Shown one piece after another: positions 5,548-6,136 of a stretch of DNA of 6,136 bases. Within the stretch, counting starts at the first letter, position 1. Every line of letters begins with the position of its first letter. The DNA is from Clostridia bacterium (GTDB taxonomy: Bacteria > Bacillota > Clostridia > Oscillospirales > CAG-382), in assembly GCA_017959195.1 (NCBI GenBank), contig JAGDBE010000162.1, positions 1-6,136 on the forward strand, read 5' to 3'. Under the pieces are notes generated by a model. The model saw only the letters and a list, made by a program, of their open reading frames with translations. It was not told the origin of the DNA and searched no databases. The position numbers and the translations under genes were made by a program.

Positions 5548-6136
5548 ATGAAAAAAGAAACGTTATCTCAGGTTAAAAACGCGTATCTCATCGAAAGCGA
5601 ATGCATAAAAACCATGCTCGACTATTTTGACGAGGACGCCTTTTCAAAGGCGGTTGAGCTTTTGAAAAACGCCGAAAGAATCGGCGCTTCGGGCTGCGGA
5701 CATTCGGGCATAATCTGTCAGCATTTCGTTCATCTCATGAACTGCATAGAGCAGCCGGCAAAATTCATTTCCCCCGCCGAAGCGGTTCACGGAGGACTCG
5801 GATTTCTGCAGGCACACGACGTGATTATCTTCGCTTCGCGCGGCGGAAAGACCAAAGAGCTTCTCCCCATGCTTGAAATATGCAGATCGAAAAAGGTAAA
5901 CGTTATTACGGTTACCGAAAACCTTGAGTCTCCGCTTGCAAAGGGCGCGGACGTCGTACTCAAACAGTACGTCAACCGCGAGACCGACAAATACAACTGT
6001 CAGGGCACGACCTCGTCGACGGCGCTGTGCATGATTTTCCATGCGCTTCAGACGGCGCTCATTGAGGAGACCGGCTACAAAAACGAGCAGTTCGCGCTCA
6101 TTCATCCCGGCGGCGCGGTGGGCGAACGGCTCAATC
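5548..6136 (+). CDS. SIS-domain sugar-phosphate isomerase, KpsF/GutQ-like, cut by right edge
   Basis: 196 codons are present. SIS domains bind phosphosugars and catalyse aldose-ketose isomerisation. The order of motifs follows D-arabinose-5-phosphate isomerases (KdsD/KpsF/GutQ): GCGHSG 49-54, PAEAVHGGLG 76-85 with conserved His81, SRGGKTKE 97-104, TTSST 154-158, and IHPGGAVGERL 185-195 with conserved His186. Two places differ: KdsD has GKSG where this has GHSG, so the KdsD active-site Lys is His52, and the phosphate loop NSGES is SRGGKT. The protein therefore need not make arabinose 5-phosphate. Whether it ends soon (short SIS form, ~200 residues) or continues into CBS domains (~320) cannot be seen. 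The GAGG site (5538-5541) overlaps the TGA of the TIM gene 8 bp before the ATG, so translation is probably coupled. No lipopolysaccharide or capsule genes are visible, and the TIM neighbour favours catabolism. Confidence 0.88.
   Translation, partial: MKKETLSQVKNAYLIESECIKTMLDYFDEDAFSKAVELLKNAERIGASGCGHSGIICQHFVHLMNCIEQPAKFISPAEAVHGGLGFLQAHDVIIFASRGGKTKELLPMLEICRSKKVNVITVTENLESPLAKGADVVLKQYVNRETDKYNCQGTTSSTALCMIFHALQTALIEETGYKNEQFALIHPGGAVGERLN

Noticed and set aside
5644..6105. Open frame of 153 codons on the minus strand over the SIS gene
   Set aside because: It opposes conserved SIS motifs (PAEAVHG, HPGG) and lacks promoter and ribosome-site support.

Overview
The window looks like chromosomal DNA of a bacterium of the Firmicutes, most likely Clostridia. 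The reasons are strong AGGAGG-type ribosome binding sites before almost every gene, one TTG start, consensus sigma-A promoters, mid-range GC in genes with AT-rich gaps, and protein sequences that resemble clostridial homologues. That assignment is inference; no rRNA or other phylogenetic marker is present. Nothing looks like a phage, transposon, CRISPR array or tRNA.

Layout. The left three quarters are on the minus strand and read, in transcription order: a divergent type IIA topoisomerase B subunit (GyrB/ParE-like, 4546-2405), the tRNA-modification GTPase MnmE (2386-995, TTG start), and peptide chain release factor 2 (962 to the left edge, last ~45 codons missing). Gaps of 18 and 32 bp and a single good promoter (-35 at 4622-4627, -10 at 4599-4604) suggest one operon. 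A perfect hairpin over the last codons of mnmE could modulate readthrough into prfB. The right quarter is on the plus strand: a promoter (4691-4718), a 14-codon leader ORF (4737-4781), an archaeal-type triosephosphate-isomerase-like protein (4838-5539) and a SIS-domain sugar-phosphate isomerase of the KpsF/GutQ type (5548 to the right edge). The last two are 8 bp apart and look translationally coupled.

The minus-strand genes are information processing: DNA topology, wobble-uridine modification and termination at UGA/UAA. The plus-strand pair is probably the start of a sugar or polyol catabolic cluster continuing past the edge; two consecutive phosphosugar isomerases fit conversion of a phosphorylated ketose/aldose into a glycolytic or pentose-phosphate intermediate. 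The two units diverge from a 291-bp intergenic region with both promoters and a GC-rich hairpin between their -35 boxes.

The points most worth a second look are the orphan topoisomerase subunit with an acidic insert, the leader ORF whose Shine-Dalgarno lies at the predicted transcript start, the TIM/SIS pair with altered SIS active-site residues, the prfB gene without its programmed frameshift, and the hairpin embedded in the MnmE catalytic-motif codons. I see no clear case for a wholly new system.
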